Below are positions 1 through 10,882 of a DNA stretch of 64,000 nucleotides, piece after piece. The position numbers were made by a program, and so were the translations under genes. The notes below the pieces were generated by a model. That model was not told the DNA's origin. It did not search any database and saw only the letters and a program-made list of their open reading frames with translations. The first letter of the stretch is position 1. Every line of letters starts with the position of its first letter. The stretch is from an uncultured Deefgea sp. (GTDB taxonomy: Bacteria; Pseudomonadota; Gammaproteobacteria; Burkholderiales; Chitinibacteraceae). The DNA lies in NCBI RefSeq assembly GCF_947072475.1, contig NZ_CAMTIA010000006.1, positions 29,798 through 93,797 of the forward strand. The letters are read 5' to 3'.

Positions 1-1456
1 TATCCGTTAGCTGAGCACCACGAGCACGCATTGAGGTGAATGCCTCGTGACCCGGGGTATCGAGGAAGGTAATCATTCCCTTACCCGTTTCAACGTGATA
101 CGCACCAATATGCTGAGTAATACCACCCGCCTCACCAGAGGCCACTTTGGCGCGGCGAATATAATCAAGCAAAGAGGTTTTACCATGGTCAACGTGACCC
201 ATTACCGTCACAACCGGCGCACGTGGCAATGATACGTGATCCGTTTTAGCTTCTTCATCCAAATAAATATCTGGATCATCCAGCTTGGCAGCAACCGGGG
301 TATGGCCCATTTCTTCAACAATAATCATTGCTGTTTCTTGGTCCAACACTTGATTGATGGTGACCATCATGCCCATTTTCATCAACGCTTTCACGACTTC
401 AACGCCCTTAACGGCCATTTTGTGCGCTAAATCGGCAACTGAAATTGTTTCTGGAACATCGATCTCACGTGCAACTGGCTCTGTCGGAGCAACAAAAGCA
501 TGCGCATTATCGGCTTGCTGCTGCGCATGGTTTTTCTTGCCGCCTTTTTTAGACTTCCAGTCATTACCCGCATCACCACCACGCGTTTTGATGCCTTTTT
601 TCTGACGACCATCATTCCAGCCGCCTTTTTCATCTTTTTTCGGTGCTGCTGCGCCAGCAGGTTTTTTATCCGCTGGTTTTGCGGCAGCGGCAGCAGCTGG
701 AGCGGCTTTTTCTGGTGCATGAATCGGCGTTTCTTTCGGGCGACGGAAATCAACACGTGCACCAACTCGTGGCGCTTCATGCCCCGGTTTGATATGCGGC
801 TTCACTGCTGGCTTAGCAGCTTCGGTCGTTTTAGCTGGCGCTTTTTCCGCTGGTTTAGCGGACTGCTGCACTTGTGGCTTAGCTGCTGGTGCCGCAACAG
901 GCGTAGGCGCAATAACTACTTCCGCTACCGGAGCGACCATTTCAGCCGGTTTTTGGTTGCGATTTTGCTTGGCTTGCATTTCGGCAGCCTGGCGAGCATA
1001 CAGCTCATTTTGGCGACTGGCTTCCGCCTCTCGACGTTGGCGCTGAGCCTCATCAATCACCGATACTGGCGCAGCAACAGGCACCGCCACCTTAGGCGCT
1101 ACGGGCGCTGGCGCGGCAACAGGTGCAGGAGCCACAACTGGCGTTGGCGCTTCAGGTGCTGCAGATGTCTCAACAACGCGCTTTTTACGCACTTCAACTT
1201 GAATCGTTTTTGACTTGCCAGTGGCGTCGGTTTTACGAATCTCAGTTGTTTCTTTGCGAGCCAATGTTACTTTAGGCTTATCACCAACTTGACCATGTTT
1301 TTGCTTCAAATGACCAAGCAAGAGCTGCTTATCATCTAAGCTCAAAACGTCATCGGCATTGTTTTTGTTCACGCCAGCTGCTTTCAATTGTTCGATAAGC
1401 TCTTGTGTTGGCATTTTTAATTCGGCAGCAAACTGGCTGACTTTGGGTTCACTCAT
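1..1456 (-). CDS. infB: Translation initiation factor IF-2 (3' part truncated by window edge)
   Basis: Open frame with no stop inside the window, starting [25 protein letters not shown]; Ala/Pro/Lys-rich linker, then [21 protein letters not shown] and [19 protein letters not shown]; follows nusA. Not in the ORF track because it is open at the edge. Confidence 0.97.
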   Translation of the reverse strand, partial: MSEPKVSQFAAELKMPTQELIEQLKAAGVNKNNADDVLSLDDKQLLLGHLKQKHGQVGDKPKVTLARKETTEIRKTDATGKSKTIQVEVRKKRVVETSAAPEAPTPVVAPAPVAAPAPVAPKVAVPVAAPVSVIDEAQRQRREAEASRQNELYARQAAEMQAKQNRNQKPAEMVAPVAEVVIAPTPVAAPAAKPQVQQSAKPAEKAPAKTTEAAKPAVKPHIKPGHEAPRVGARVDFRRPKETPIHAPEKAAPAAAAAAKPADKKPAGAAAPKKDEKGGWNDGRQKKGIKTRGGDAGNDWKSKKGGKKNHAQQQADNAHAFVAPTEPVAREIDVPETISVADLAHKMAVKGVEVVKALMKMGMMVTINQVLDQETAMIIVEEMGHTPVAAKLDDPDIYLDEEAKTDHVSLPRAPVVTVMGHVDHGKTSLLDYIRRAKVASGEAGGITQHIGAYHVETGKGMITFLDTPGHEAFTSMRARGAQLTD

Positions 1457-1474
1457 TGATTACTCTCCCGCGCC

Positions 1475-2947
1475 TTAGGCGAACAAATGTTCGCGCGCTT
1501 TCATGATCAGTTGTTTAGCGGTTTCTGCGTCGATACCAGTCATTTCGGTTAATTCATCGACCGCCAAATCTGCTAGATCGTCACGGGTATGTATATCGTT
1601 CTCAGCCAATACAGTAGCCAATTCCGAGGTCATACCCTCCAGCGTCTTCAGGTCTTCGGACTGATGCTCTAGCTTTTCCTCGCGCGCAATAGCTTGAGTT
1701 AACAAGGCATCACGAGCACGAGAGCGCAGTTCGTTTACGGTTTCTTCATCAAACGCTTCGATTTCCAGCATTTCATTCAGTGGCACATAGGCCACCTCTT
1801 CCAATGTATTGAAGCCTTCTTGTACCAAGACATCCGCTACATCTTCATCAATATCCAACGCTTGAATAAACAAAGCGCGAATCTTAGTGAATTCTTCTTC
1901 GTGTTTTTGCTCAGCTTCGTCAACGGTCATGATGTTGAGTTTCCAACCGGTTAACTCAGCCGCTAATTTCACATTTTGGCCGCCACGACCAATGGCCATC
2001 GCCAAATTATCTTCATCAACCACGACATCCATACTGTGGGTGTCTTCGTCCAAAATAATCGAGCTCACTTCAGCCGGTGACAAGGCATTAATCGCAAACT
2101 GGGCCGCATCCGCTGACCACAACACGATATCAACACGCTCACCAGCCAATTCATTACTAACCGCATTAACTCGTGTACCACGCACACCGATACAAGTACC
2201 TTGTGGATCAACACGTTGATCGTTGGACTTAACGGCAATTTTAGCGCGCATCCCAGGATCACGTGCCACGCCTTTGAGCTCGATCAAATTGTTTTCAATT
2301 TCTGGCACTTCAAGTTCAAATAATTTTGCCATGAATTCTGGCGCAATCCGTGACAAAACCAATTGCGGGCCACGACCATTGCGATCGATGCGCAACAAAA
2401 AGGCTTTAACACGATCGCCAACACGCAAATTTTCTTTTGGGATCATTTGATCGCGCGGCAAAATGGCTTCAAGTTTACCGAGTTCAAGAATGGCATTGCC
2501 ACGCTCAATGCGTTTAATGCTACCTGAAACGATATGCTCACGACGTTGCAAAAAATCATTCAAATTTTGTTCGCGCTCTGCGTCGCGAATTTTTTGCAAA
2601 ATCACTTGTTTAGCCGCTTGAGCGCCGATACGGCCAAACTCAATCGGGTCTAACTCAACTTCCCATACATCACCCACCGACAAATCGGCACTGTAATCTG
2701 GGGCATCAGTAATCGCAATTTGACGCGATGGTTCTTCGTGGTCGTTATCTTCAACCACATCCCAAACGCGAAAACTACGGTACGCACCGGTGTGACGGTC
2801 GATCGAAACGCGAATCTCAACTTCGTCTTCGTAACGTTTTTTTGTTGCAGAAGCGAGCGCTAATTCAAGCGCACCAAACACAACTTCTTTTTCCACGTTT
2901 TTTTCGTGCGCAAGTGCTTCGACCAGCACTAGAATTTCACGATTCAT
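1475..2947 (-). CDS. nusA: Transcription termination/antitermination protein NusA
   Basis: 490 aa [40 protein letters not shown]1/KH regions; between rimP and infB. Confidence 0.98.
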   Translation of the reverse strand: MNREILVLVEALAHEKNVEKEVVFGALELALASATKKRYEDEVEIRVSIDRHTGAYRSFRVWDVVEDNDHEEPSRQIAITDAPDYSADLSVGDVWEVELDPIEFGRIGAQAAKQVILQKIRDAEREQNLNDFLQRREHIVSGSIKRIERGNAILELGKLEAILPRDQMIPKENLRVGDRVKAFLLRIDRNGRGPQLVLSRIAPEFMAKLFELEVPEIENNLIELKGVARDPGMRAKIAVKSNDQRVDPQGTCIGVRGTRVNAVSNELAGERVDIVLWSADAAQFAINALSPAEVSSIILDEDTHSMDVVVDEDNLAMAIGRGGQNVKLAAELTGWKLNIMTVDEAEQKHEEEFTKIRALFIQALDIDEDVADVLVQEGFNTLEEVAYVPLNEMLEIEAFDEETVNELRSRARDALLTQAIAREEKLEHQSEDLKTLEGMTSELATVLAENDIHTRDDLADLAVDELTEMTGIDAETAKQLIMKAREHLFA

Positions 2948-3011
2948 AAATTAGTCCTCCGGCATAGAACAAAAGCCAAATTAACAGTATTTGCCAAATG
3001 GGTGGCGCAAT

Positions 3012-3446
3012 TTAAAATTGCGGTTCGATCCGAACGCGATCAATCGATGCCAAGGGGAGTTTTAATTCTTCGCCTGCCACATCAATCACCACCTGATCTT
3101 CCACCAAACCTAATAACTTGCCGATGAGATTTCGGCGACGATCAGGCAAGGGCAACCGTAGTTTTACCTTAACCATCTCTCCGGCAAATCGCTCAAAATC
3201 CGCCGGTTTTTTTATGAGGCGATCCAATCCCGGTGAAGACACCTCGAGGCGCTCATGGGGGATATTTTCAACCATAAATAAACGCAACAAGTGATTGCTC
3301 ACTGCGACGCAGTCATCAATGGTTACGCCGCCGTCTTTGTCGATAAAAATACGCAACAGGCCTTTTTCGCCCATATCAAAATCGACTAACTCGTACCCTA
3401 AACCCGGCAAGGTATTGTCCAACACAGATTGCAGATTGGCCGCCAT
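3012..3446 (-). CDS. rimP: Ribosome maturation factor RimP
   Basis: 144 aa, VSSPGLDRLIKKPADFERFAGEMVKVKL motif; upstream of nusA. Confidence 0.96.
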   Translation of the reverse strand: MAANLQSVLDNTLPGLGYELVDFDMGEKGLLRIFIDKDGGVTIDDCVAVSNHLLRLFMVENIPHERLEVSSPGLDRLIKKPADFERFAGEMVKVKLRLPLPDRRRNLIGKLLGLVEDQVVIDVAGEELKLPLASIDRVRIEPQF

Positions 3447-3642
3447 ACTCTTCTTCTCAAAACTACAAACAAAAAATGGGCTGCAATTCCTGCGCGCCCA
3501 TTTGAAAGCACTCCCATCGTGTTTTACGGGATTTTCCTGATTCTAACAGAAAAGATAAGCTGGCGAAATACTCCTCACACAAAGATGCACTTGTCTCACC
3601 GGTGCCTTTGCCCATAGAGTAAGGCCATAACGGAGACAAACA

Positions 3643-5301
3643 ATGACAAAGCCTTGGCTAGCCAGCTATCAAGCCGGTGTTCCACACAGCGTAAATTTGA
3701 ATGAATTTGCGGCAATCCCCGAAGTAATGCAGCAAAGTGTACTCAAATATCGAGATCGCCCCGCCTTTATTAACATGGGAAAATCGATCACTTATGGTGA
3801 GTTGGAGCAACTTTCAGTCCAGTTTGCAACCTATCTACAACAAACATTAAAACTGCCATTTGGCGCTCGCATCGCCGTAATGATGCCCAACTTACTGCAA
3901 TATCCGGTCGCTATTTTTGGCATTTTACGCGCAGGATACGTCGTTGTTAACGTCAACCCACTCTATACCCCGCGTGAATTACAACACCAACTGAATGATT
4001 CTGGCGCTGAAACTATTTTAATTTTGGCCAATTTTGCCCATACCCTCGAAAAAATCATTGGCAATACGGCGATCAAAACAACCATCGTGACTGAATTGGG
4101 CGATCTCTTGGGCTTCCCAAAAGGGTTCATCGTCAACAACGTTGTTCGCTACGTAAAAAAAATGGTCCCCAGCTATACCCTGCCTGGGCATACTACTTTC
4201 AATAAAGCCATCAAAAAAGGTCAGAGCAATACCCTACAAGCCGTTCCACTGAACCATGATGACATCGCTTTTTTGCAATACACTGGCGGCACTACCGGCG
4301 TAGCCAAAGGCGCCATGCTGACCCATGGCAATATCGTGGCCAATATGCAGCAAGCACACGCCTGGATTAGCCCCATCGTGACCGAAGGGCAAGAAATGAT
4401 TGTCACGGCACTCCCGCTGTATCACATCTTCTCGCTCACGGCCAACTGCATGGTGTTTAGTAAAATTGGTGCCACTAATTTACTGATTACCAACCCACGC
4501 GACATTCCTGATTTCATCAAAACACTGGGGCAATATCCTGTCACCTGCATTACCGGCGTCAACACCCTATTTAATGCCTTACTCAACAACCCAGACTTTG
4601 CCAAACTTAACTTTAGCACCTGGAAACTCGCCCTCGGTGGTGGCATGGCGGTGCAACACGCCGTGGCAGACAAATGGCAAAAAGCCACCAAAGTCCCCTT
4701 AATTGAAGCCTACGGCCTAACGGAAACCTCACCAGCGGCCATGATGAACCCCATGAACACCATGGAATTTAATGGCATGATTGGCCTACCTATTCCAATG
4801 ACGGACGCCGTTATTCGTGACGATGCCGGCCTAGAAGTCCCTGTTGGCGAACGTGGCGAGCTATTTATCCGTGGCCCCCAAGTCATGAAAGGTTATTGGC
4901 AACGCCCTGAAGACACCGCCGATATCTTGGGCGCGGACGGCTTTTTGGCCACCGGCGATATCGCCGTCATGAAACCCAGTGGTTTTTTCCAGATCGTCGA
5001 CCGCAAAAAAGACATGATTTTGGTTTCAGGCTTTAACGTTTACCCCAATGAAGTCGAAGACGTCGTTGCCAACCACCCCGGCGTGCTCGAAGTCGCCTGC
5101 ATTGGCGTTGCAGATGAAAAAACCGGCGAAGCCATCAAGCTGGTGATTGTCAAAAAAGACCCTAATTTGACGCCAGAAGAAATCATTGCGTTTTGCCGTG
5201 GACAGCTCACTAATTATAAAGTGCCGCGAATTATTGCATTTACTGATAGCTTACCTAAATCAAATGTAGGTAAAATTTTACGCCGCGAACTGCGCGATTA
5301 A
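3643..5301 (+). CDS. fadD: Long-chain-fatty-acid--CoA ligase
   Basis: 552 aa with AMP-binding motif YTGGTTGVAKGAMLTHGN and C-terminal SGFNVYPNEVEDV / LPKSNVGKILRRELRD. Confidence 0.93.
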   Translation: MTKPWLASYQAGVPHSVNLNEFAAIPEVMQQSVLKYRDRPAFINMGKSITYGELEQLSVQFATYLQQTLKLPFGARIAVMMPNLLQYPVAIFGILRAGYVVVNVNPLYTPRELQHQLNDSGAETILILANFAHTLEKIIGNTAIKTTIVTELGDLLGFPKGFIVNNVVRYVKKMVPSYTLPGHTTFNKAIKKGQSNTLQAVPLNHDDIAFLQYTGGTTGVAKGAMLTHGNIVANMQQAHAWISPIVTEGQEMIVTALPLYHIFSLTANCMVFSKIGATNLLITNPRDIPDFIKTLGQYPVTCITGVNTLFNALLNNPDFAKLNFSTWKLALGGGMAVQHAVADKWQKATKVPLIEAYGLTETSPAAMMNPMNTMEFNGMIGLPIPMTDAVIRDDAGLEVPVGERGELFIRGPQVMKGYWQRPEDTADILGADGFLATGDIAVMKPSGFFQIVDRKKDMILVSGFNVYPNEVEDVVANHPGVLEVACIGVADEKTGEAIKLVIVKKDPNLTPEEIIAFCRGQLTNYKVPRIIAFTDSLPKSNVGKILRRELRD

Positions 5302-5319
5302 TCAACTAAGGGTTTCACG

Positions 5320-6465
5320 ATGAATTTATTGCCGTTTTTTAAGCTAATGGCTGAACGTAGCGCATCCGATCTGTTTTTAGCTGCCGATTCGGCCATTGTG
5401 ATTAAGATTCAAGGGCTCTGCCACCCGGTGAATAATCAGGTTCTAAGTGCCGAACACGTCAAGCAACTGGCCTATCAATTAATGGGCGAGGCCCGAGTCA
5501 CCATTTTTGAGCGTGAACTCGAGATGAATTTTGCCTACCCGGTCACGGGCGTAGGCAATTTTCGGGTTAATGTATTTAAAAGCCGTGGCACCGTGGCTCT
5601 GGTCGCTCGCTTTATTAAACCCAAAGCCGATACGCTCGAAGAGCTGTTTATGCCCGAGGTGCTTAAATCGCTCATTATGGAAAAGCGCGGCATTATTTTA
5701 GTGGTGGGCGCAACGGGATCAGGCAAATCGTCCACCGTTTCGGCCATGCTGGAATATCGCAACGAACATCACAGCGGGCACATCCTCACCATGGAAGACC
5801 CGATCGAATTTATCTACAGCCATAAAAAATCACTGGTCAATCAGCGCGAAGTGGGCACCGACACCCACAGTTATGACGATGCACTGCGTAATGCCATGCG
5901 TGAAGCGCCTAATGTATTAATGATTGGTGAAATCCGCGACCAAGCGACGATGACTTACGCCATGCAGTACGCGCAAGCCGGTCATTTATGCATTTCTACA
6001 TTGCATGCCAACAATAGCTATCACTCTTTAAGCCGGATTGTTAATTTCTACCCACAAGAAGCACGAGAATCGTTGCTCTACGACTTATCCACCTCATTGC
6101 GGGCGATTATTTCGCAGCGTTTGGTGCGCTGCAAAGACAGTGGCAAACTCAAGCCTGCCGTCGAAGTGATGCTCAACACCAATCGAATTGCCGAGCTAAT
6201 CAAAAATGGCGAACTCTCTGAAATCAAAGAAGCGATGGAGCAATCCCTATCCGAAGGTTCGCAAACCTTTGAGCAGTCGCTGTATCGCATGTACCGCAAC
6301 AATGAAATCGAGCTAGATGAAGCACTACGCAACGCCGATTCGGCCAGCAACCTCTCATGGATGGTCAATAACGCGCAATCGATACAAGAACAAGAAGCCA
6401 GCAAAAAAGCCCCCAGCAATCCTGCGGACGAGCCGGACTTGAGCTTTGATATTTCATTACACTAA
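5320..6465 (+). CDS. pilU: PilT/PilU-family type IV pilus retraction ATPase (PilU-like)
   Basis: 381 aa; Walker A GATGSGKSSTVSAM, MIGEIRD, HILTMEDPIEF; C-terminal extension typical of PilU. Confidence 0.85.
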   Translation: MNLLPFFKLMAERSASDLFLAADSAIVIKIQGLCHPVNNQVLSAEHVKQLAYQLMGEARVTIFERELEMNFAYPVTGVGNFRVNVFKSRGTVALVARFIKPKADTLEELFMPEVLKSLIMEKRGIILVVGATGSGKSSTVSAMLEYRNEHHSGHILTMEDPIEFIYSHKKSLVNQREVGTDTHSYDDALRNAMREAPNVLMIGEIRDQATMTYAMQYAQAGHLCISTLHANNSYHSLSRIVNFYPQEARESLLYDLSTSLRAIISQRLVRCKDSGKLKPAVEVMLNTNRIAELIKNGELSEIKEAMEQSLSEGSQTFEQSLYRMYRNNEIELDEALRNADSASNLSWMVNNAQSIQEQEASKKAPSNPADEPDLSFDISLH

Positions 6466-6521
6466 GCGCAACACATCAACAACCAGGTCGCTGCGGCGGC
6501 CTTTTTCTATGGAAAAAAACC

Positions 6522-6866
6522 ATGAAACTGTACGGCATTCCAAACTGCGACACGGTAAAAAAAGCGCGAACTTGGCTCACGGAAAATCACTTTGACTATG
6601 AATGGCATGACTTTAAAAAAGACGTTTTAAACCCAGCACTAATTGAATCTTGGATCGCCAATTGCGGTTGGGAAGTCTTAGTCAATCGCCAAGGCACCAC
6701 TTGGCGCAAACTGGATGAGGCCAGCAAAGCGAGCCTAGTCGACGCCGCTAGCGCCACCGCCCTAATGCTCACCAATCCATCACTCATCAAGCGACCGGTG
6801 CTCGATTACAAGGGAAAAATCAGCGTTGGCTTTAAACCAGAAGTCTACAGTTCACTACTTTTATAA
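6522..6866 (+). CDS. Spx/MgsR (ArsC-like, YffB) family protein
   Basis: 114 aa MKLYGIPNCDTVKKARTWLTENHFDYEWHDFKKD, ending LIKRPVLDYKGKISVGFKPEVY. Confidence 0.88.
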   Translation: MKLYGIPNCDTVKKARTWLTENHFDYEWHDFKKDVLNPALIESWIANCGWEVLVNRQGTTWRKLDEASKASLVDAASATALMLTNPSLIKRPVLDYKGKISVGFKPEVYSSLLL

Positions 6867-6867
6867 C

Positions 6868-6916
6868 GGGTATATCAACACAAGACATAAGCAACATACC
6901 GTAGATAAATATACCC
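6868..6916. repeat. 49-nt intergenic inverted-repeat element, copy A
   Basis: gggtatatcaacacaagacataagcaacataccgtagataaatataccc; ends pair GGGTATAT/ATATACCC; 1 nt after the yffB-like stop; same length and ends as copies at 41179, 43003 and 63792. Confidence 0.6.
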
Positions 6917-6923
6917 ACAATAA

Positions 6924-7106
6924 CTACTTGGACTCGACTTCGATTTTATTTAACTGATCGACAGCCTGCTGCTCAATCACACTGGCTACAGCGTGCGCTT
7001 TTTGCAAAGCCTCACGCTGTGGCTCAGCGATCGTCACCATGGGCGCGGGCCGACTAGGCCCACAAGCCACCAACAAGACCACGCACCACAAGATAATATA
7101 TTTCAT
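6924..7106 (-). CDS. Small putative lipoprotein (60 aa)
   Basis: MKYIILWCVVLLVACGPSRPAP: signal peptide with lipobox LVAC; then a short helical segment. Confidence 0.55.
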   Translation of the reverse strand: MKYIILWCVVLLVACGPSRPAPMVTIAEPQREALQKAHAVASVIEQQAVDQLNKIEVESK

Positions 7107-7210
7107 TTTTCCGCCCCAATGAAATCGTCAATCCATTCAGTATCCACGAAGACAACAATCAGCATCGACTTTTATAGTCCCGATAAGCGCGAGCCCAACG
7201 ATAGATAGCA

Positions 7211-7238
7211 AAACGGGTCCTCCATAGAGAACCCGTTT
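7211..7238 (-). terminator. Hairpin terminator downstream of suhB
   Basis: aaacgggt cctccatagaga acccgttt inverted repeat. Confidence 0.6.
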
Positions 7239-7296
7239 AAAATTTGGCGCTGACAAAGCAAGCCTTTAAGACAAGAAAAACTTTACCACATCAGGC

Positions 7297-8079
7297 TTAC
7301 TTCAAATGACCGCGAATCAACGACAACATTTGGCCAAATACGCGGGGTGTACCGCAAAGTACGTCGCCAGAAACCAAGAATTTTTCTTCGCCGTTGAGAT
7401 CGGTCACCAAACCACCTGCCTCTTGCACCAACAAAGTACCCGCAGCGATATCAACGAGTTTCAAATCAAATTCAAAGAAACCATCAAAACGACCGCAAGC
7501 CACATACGCCAAATCCAAGGCAGCAGCGCCCGGACGACGTACGCCCGCCGCTTTTTGCGCCATATCGCGGAAAATATTCAGGTAGTTTTCTAAATTATTA
7601 AATTTGGTATACGGAAAGCCTGTCCCAACCAATGCATCTGACAATTCACGCACTTTAGAAACGCGGATACGGCGGTCATTCAAGAATGCGCCAACGCCAC
7701 GGGTCGCAGTGAACAAATCGTTGCGGTTTGGATCGTAAACCACGGCTTGTGTGATCACGCCTTTATGCTCAAGCGCGATAGAAATGGCGTATTGTGGGAA
7801 GCCATGCAAGAAATTTGTAGTACCATCAAGTGGATCGATAATCCAAACATATTCAGAGTTACCGCGGCTACCCGACTCCTCTGCTAGAATCGCGTGATTT
7901 GGGTACGCCTCTAAAATAGTGTCGATAATGGCTTGTTCTGCTGCACGATCAACCTCAGAAACAAAATCGTTATGACCTTTTTTTTCTGGGGTAATTAAGT
8001 CTAAATTATTCGACGCACGTTGAATAACGGTGGCGGCGCGACGCGCAGCGCGCACCGCAGTGTTCAGCATTGGATGCAT
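7297..8079 (-). CDS. suhB: Inositol monophosphatase family protein (SuhB)
   Basis: 260 aa; [25 protein letters not shown] and [16 protein letters not shown]. Confidence 0.95.
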   Translation of the reverse strand: MHPMLNTAVRAARRAATVIQRASNNLDLITPEKKGHNDFVSEVDRAAEQAIIDTILEAYPNHAILAEESGSRGNSEYVWIIDPLDGTTNFLHGFPQYAISIALEHKGVITQAVVYDPNRNDLFTATRGVGAFLNDRRIRVSKVRELSDALVGTGFPYTKFNNLENYLNIFRDMAQKAAGVRRPGAAALDLAYVACGRFDGFFEFDLKLVDIAAGTLLVQEAGGLVTDLNGEEKFLVSGDVLCGTPRVFGQMLSLIRGHLK

Positions 8080-8156
8080 GACTTCTCACTATTAAAAAAG
8101 ATCAGATATATTAAGCACGCATTCTACCCGTCTCACGCAAAAGTACAAACCCGATT

Positions 8157-8933
8157 ATGAATAAAGAATCAAATCAAATGAATGAAACCGCTTGCTTATC
8201 CAACATCCGTGTTGTTTTATCGCACACCAGCCACCCCGGAAATATTGGCTCAACGGCCCGCGCCATGAAAACCATGGGCTTAACCCAACTCTATTTAATT
8301 AACCCTAAAGAGTTCCCATCTGAAGTGGCCGACGCCCTCGCCTCGAGTGCTCGCGATATTTTGGCCAACGCCAAAGTAGTCTCTTCGATGACCGAAGCGC
8401 TGGAAGGTACAACCTTACAAGTGGCAATGACCGCCCGCCGTCGCGAGCTATCGCAACCGCTACAAACTCCGCGCCAACTCACACCTGAATTAGTCCAAGC
8501 GGCTCGAACTGGCGCTTGCGTGGCCCTAGTCTTTGGTGCCGAAACCAGCGGTTTAACCATTGCCGAGCTTGAGCAATGCAACCGCCGCGTGACCATTCCA
8601 ACTAACCCTGATTATTCCAGCTTGAATCTATCGCAGGCGGTGCAAATCTTGGCGTATGAATTGCGCACAGCCTGTTTTGATGAAGGGTACGATGACATTC
8701 GTTACCTCGAAGAAAATCGAGAACGCGCCCCACATCAGGCGGTAGAGCTGTTTTTTGAGCATTTTGAAGAAGTGTTACTGACGATTGGTTTTTTGAAACC
8801 CAATGCGCCAAAACGCTTAATGCCGCGTTTACGCCGTTTATTTGTGCGAGCCCAAATGGAGCGCGAAGAACTCGACATTATGCGCGGCATTTTGCGCGCC
8901 GCGAGTGAATTTAAAACCGGGAAAAAAGACTAA
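8157..8933 (+). CDS. trmJ: tRNA (cytidine/uridine-2'-O-)-methyltransferase TrmJ
   Basis: SpoU/TrmH family motifs VLSHTSHPGNIGSTARAMKTMGL, LVFGAETSGLT, IPTNPDYSSLNLSQAVQILAYELR. Start may be the second Met (MNETACL). Confidence 0.93.
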   Translation: MNKESNQMNETACLSNIRVVLSHTSHPGNIGSTARAMKTMGLTQLYLINPKEFPSEVADALASSARDILANAKVVSSMTEALEGTTLQVAMTARRRELSQPLQTPRQLTPELVQAARTGACVALVFGAETSGLTIAELEQCNRRVTIPTNPDYSSLNLSQAVQILAYELRTACFDEGYDDIRYLEENRERAPHQAVELFFEHFEEVLLTIGFLKPNAPKRLMPRLRRLFVRAQMEREELDIMRGILRAASEFKTGKKD

Positions 8934-8950
8934 GCCCAATCCGCAAAAAC

Positions 8951-8991
8951 AAAAAACACGACACCATCATCCAAGGTGGGTCGTGTTTTTT
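8951..8991. terminator. Bidirectional rho-independent terminator
   Basis: aaaaaacacgacacc...ggtgggtcgtgtttttt hairpin with A and T tracts. Confidence 0.8.
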
Positions 8992-9031
8992 ATAAAATCA
9001 TCAAAACCTGCAGTGTATTACTCTGCAAGCC

Positions 9032-9388
9032 TTATTCAGCGGCCTTTTCACCGCCATACTCTTCAAAAGCGATCAAAGCTTCGGCCCCCGTCATCACGCT
9101 AGGGCCACCGCCCATATAAATCGCGACTTGCAGCATCTCCATAAATTCCGCACGCGTCACACCGAGCTTGACGCAAGCTTGAGCATGAAAACCCAAACAA
9201 CCTTGGCAACGCGCCGCAATCGCAATACTCATCGCCATTAATTCTTTGTGTTTTTTACTTAAAGCGCCCTCAGTATGCGTCGCCTTTGCGGTCTGCATAA
9301 AGCCTTGCTGAGTTTCAGGAATCTCTTTGGCAAACTGGCGCAATTTACCACTAATGCTTTGCACTAAATCACGGTAATTTTCGGTCAT
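9032..9388 (-). CDS. Carboxymuconolactone decarboxylase/AhpD-like family protein
   Basis: 118 aa with ELMAMSIAIAARCQGCLGFHAQACVKLG (CxxCxxxH signature). Confidence 0.9.
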   Translation of the reverse strand: MTENYRDLVQSISGKLRQFAKEIPETQQGFMQTAKATHTEGALSKKHKELMAMSIAIAARCQGCLGFHAQACVKLGVTRAEFMEMLQVAIYMGGGPSVMTGAEALIAFEEYGGEKAAE

Positions 9389-9456
9389 CTCTACATCCTT
9401 TTATAATGCAAATATATATAATATTATTATGTATTATATTCCAGGCAAAAGCAAAC

Positions 9457-9478
9457 AAGCCTCCGAAGAGGCCTGCTT
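9457..9478 (-). terminator. UUCG-loop hairpin downstream of dcd
   Basis: On - strand aagcag GCCTC ttcg GAGGC ttgttt. Confidence 0.5.
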
Positions 9479-9506
9479 AAAGAAGCAAAAGACGACTTAA
9501 CTCAAA

Positions 9507-10082
9507 TTACGTTCTTGGCAACGTCACACCAACCTGCCCTTGATACTTACCTTGGCGATCACCATAGCTGGTTTCGCAGACATCATCGGCATCGGCTTCA
9601 AAGAACAGCACTTGCGCCACGCCTTCATTGGCGTAAATCTTGGCTGGCAATGGCGTGGTGTTAGAAAACTCTAAAGTCACGTAGCCTTCCCATTCCGGCT
9701 CAAACGGCGTCACATTCACAATAATTCCGCAACGCGCATAGGTCGATTTACCCAAGCAAATGGTCAGTGCATTGCGTGGGATACGGAAATACTCCACGGT
9801 CCGCGCCAGCGCAAATGAGTTTGGCGGAATAATGCAATAGCCCTTGCCTGACACATCGACAAAACTGCCTTCATCAAAATTCTTTGGATCAACAATCGTC
9901 GAATTGATATTGGTAAACACTTTAAACTCATCTGCACAGCGAATATCGTAGCCATAGCTTGAAGTGCCGTACGATACGATACGCTCGCCATTGACTTCTT
10001 TCACCTGACCTGGAACAAACGGCTCGATCATGCCGTGTTCTTGTGCCATTTTGCGTATCCATTTATCCGACTTAATGCTCAT
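9507..10082 (-). CDS. dcd: dCTP deaminase
   Basis: 191 aa [66 protein letters not shown]. Confidence 0.97.
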   Translation of the reverse strand: MSIKSDKWIRKMAQEHGMIEPFVPGQVKEVNGERIVSYGTSSYGYDIRCADEFKVFTNINSTIVDPKNFDEGSFVDVSGKGYCIIPPNSFALARTVEYFRIPRNALTICLGKSTYARCGIIVNVTPFEPEWEGYVTLEFSNTTPLPAKIYANEGVAQVLFFEADADDVCETSYGDRQGKYQGQVGVTLPRT

Positions 10083-10317
10083 AGTGTGTACTCATTGTAA
10101 TTGGTGCAGGTTTGTCACAGCCCTGTCATTCAGATGTGACCATTATTAGCCATATTGTAACGTTATTAAGCGGCCTCGCTAAGGGCTTGTACTCAGCAAT
10201 GCGACTTAATTGCGCCACTTCGGCATTTTTTGTATTTTGCACTCACAAACCTTGCTCAAATACCTGAGATTGCCGACAATAAAGTAAGCATCATCCATCA
10301 ACCCTGCGGAGTAATTC

Positions 10318-10779
10318 ATGAGTTTAAGCCCTTGCCCAACCCTCACACTAACGGGGACTGGCAATGTCGTATTTGATACTGCAAACCTAAGCAATCAGCG
10401 CTTCGTATTGTTTTTTTACCCCAAAGATAGCACCCCCGGCTGCACCACCGAAACCAGCGATTTTCGAGATTTATATCCGCAATTTTTAGCCGCCAATTGC
10501 GCTATTTTTGGTCTAAGTCGTGACAGCCTAAAAAGCCACGAAAACTTCAAAGCCAAATTAGTCCTGCCTTTTGATCTTATTTCCGACCCCGATGAAATCG
10601 CTTGCGAGGCATTTGGCGTGATGAAACTCAAAAATATGTATGGCAAGCAAGTGCGTGGCATTGAACGCAGCACGTTTGTGATTCAAAACGGCATCATTAT
10701 TCAAGAATGGCGCGGCGTTAAAGTCCCCAATCATGCCGCGCAAGTTTTGGCTGTTGTGCAAAGCCTGCCCACCCCGTAA
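10318..10779 (+). CDS. bcp: Peroxiredoxin (Bcp/thioredoxin-dependent thiol peroxidase family)
   Basis: 153 aa; FVLFFYPKDSTPGCTTETSDFRD. Confidence 0.9.
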   Translation: MSLSPCPTLTLTGTGNVVFDTANLSNQRFVLFFYPKDSTPGCTTETSDFRDLYPQFLAANCAIFGLSRDSLKSHENFKAKLVLPFDLISDPDEIACEAFGVMKLKNMYGKQVRGIERSTFVIQNGIIIQEWRGVKVPNHAAQVLAVVQSLPTP

Positions 10780-10786
10780 TACCAGC

Positions 10787-10810
10787 AGCGGCCTTATGGC
10801 CGCTTTTTTT
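10787..10810 (+). terminator. Rho-independent terminator after bcp
   Basis: agcggccttatggccgct followed by a T tract. Confidence 0.8.
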
Positions 10811-10882
10811 CAACCCACTTAACACGACTAAGCGCTCTAACACTCATCCTCAAACACAGTCTCACACGATCAGGAGTGCATC

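Noticed and set aside
500-1213. + strand ORFs over infB (237 aa and 85 aa, Arg/Trp/Phe-rich)
   Set aside because: Antisense to the Ala/Pro/Lys-rich IF-2 linker; composition is a shadow of infB codon usage.
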